Source: BOKZ01 sp040900165 (GTDB taxonomy: Bacteria > Patescibacteriota > UBA1384 > 2-12-FULL-50-11). From it: a DNA stretch of 22,159 bases. The DNA lies in NCBI GenBank assembly GCA_040900165.1, contig JBBDZM010000008.1, forward strand, positions 1 through 22,159. Direction: 5' to 3'. Below, piece after piece: positions 21,985 through 22,159 of the stretch (the first letter of the stretch is position 1; each line of letters begins with the position of its first letter). Below the pieces are notes generated by a model that had not been told where the DNA came from, searched no databases, and saw only the letters and a program-made list of their open reading frames with translations. A program made the position numbers and the translations under genes.

Positions 21985-21990
21985 GTTGTA
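21985..21990 (-). promoter_or_regulatory. Leaderless -10 box of purQ
   Basis: TGCTACAAC on the minus strand; TACAAC ends 6 nt before ATG 21978. No convincing -35. Confidence 0.45.
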
Positions 21991-22033
21991 GCAGAAAAAA
22001 TAAACTTTGCGGCTGGGGTAGGAGACGTAAGTC

Positions 22034-22113
22034 GTGGCTGCGCCACTCCTAGATTCTCACCGCCAGGCGGCGGTTCGAAAACGAACCCAGCCCGTTGGGC
22101 TTGGTTCTCGTCC
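22034..22113 (-). repeat. Hairpin cluster upstream of purQ (copy B of the tRNA-linked element)
   Basis: Non-coding. Read on the minus strand it has GAGAACCA (22109-22102), hairpin AGCCC-AAC-GGGCT (22101-22089), hairpin GGTTCG-TTTT-CGAACC (22087-22072), a GC-rich short palindrome CCGCC-A-GGCGG (22060-22070) and GTGG / CCAC (22034-22046). The order GAGAACCA, hairpin, GGG(T/C)TCG hairpin matches copy A at 13273-13312. Confidence 0.6.
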
Positions 22114-22117
22114 ACAG

Positions 22118-22159
22118 CAGCCAACAAAAATACCCCAGACGGGGTACTTTTGTTGGCTG
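22118..22159. terminator. Bidirectional terminator-like long hairpin at the window end
   Basis: A 19-nt arm CAGCCAACAAAAATACCCC and GGGGTACTTTTGTTGGCTG with one mismatch and loop AGAC. The arms contain a T-rich or A-rich stretch, so it can end transcription from either side. The flanking gene beyond 22159 is not seen. Confidence 0.75.

Noticed and set aside
22044..22113. A second tRNA gene upstream of purQ
   Set aside because: The GGTTCG...CGAACC stem looks like a T arm, but no acceptor, D or anticodon arms fit in order. It is better explained as a hairpin element.
1..22159. Phage, transposase, restriction or toxin-antitoxin genes
   Set aside because: I saw none in the six frames. The only mobility hint is the duplicated tRNA end.

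Overview
The window is from a bacterium using the standard code, since TAA, TAG and TGA all end genes. It carries single-copy housekeeping genes (hisS, ileS, purQ, one tRNA-Glu) among many short, poorly characterised membrane proteins. Predicted leaderless promoters, a type-2-like IleS, small Cys-rich and ATP-cone proteins and compact operons suggest a Patescibacteria/CPR-like or similarly streamlined lineage. That placement is an inference of low to moderate confidence. A 100-N block marks an assembly joint, so this is a draft or metagenomic scaffold.

Layout. 1-2401: the tail of an unrecognised gene with a terminator, a small membrane protein (-) and a secreted lipoprotein alpha/beta hydrolase (+). 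2442-6691 (-): a truncated-looking membrane-anchored protein resembling the catalytic half of a P-type ATPase, then hisS and ileS, both cut by the gap at 4563-4662. 6746-7497 (+): a heptamer repeat, a diguanylate cyclase and an in-frame duplicated tail of the same domain. 12301-7508 (-): a tight five-gene operon of Ca2+-type P-ATPase, His/Cys-rich membrane protein, CcdA-like thiol transporter, stand-alone ATP-cone protein and glutaredoxin. 12372-13225: a 51-residue seven-cysteine protein, an MgtE-like channel core and tRNA-Glu(CTC) with a duplicated 3' end. 16486-13412 (-): a second P-type ATPase followed by an orphan response regulator. 16585-18978 (+): a secreted NAGPA-type protein, an unknown two-helix membrane protein and a VTT/DedA-like membrane protein. 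21205-19095 (-): a PadR regulator and a large membrane protein, with an operator inside the promoter, bounded by two identical hairpins. 21978-21292 (-): purQ, preceded by a hairpin cluster.

Themes. Cation transport (two complete P-type ATPases, one ATPase-like remnant, an MgtE core) is mixed with thiol redox chemistry (CcdA, glutaredoxin, four extracytoplasmic cysteines, seven-Cys protein). The most general signal is promoter architecture: about ten genes have a TANNNT hexamer ending 6-8 nt before the ATG and no Shine-Dalgarno sequence. This predicts widespread leaderless mRNAs, while several other genes carry Shine-Dalgarno-like sites. A second signal is a GAGAACCA-plus-two-hairpins element seen twice (after tRNA-Glu and upstream of purQ), with stems that differ in sequence but still pair.
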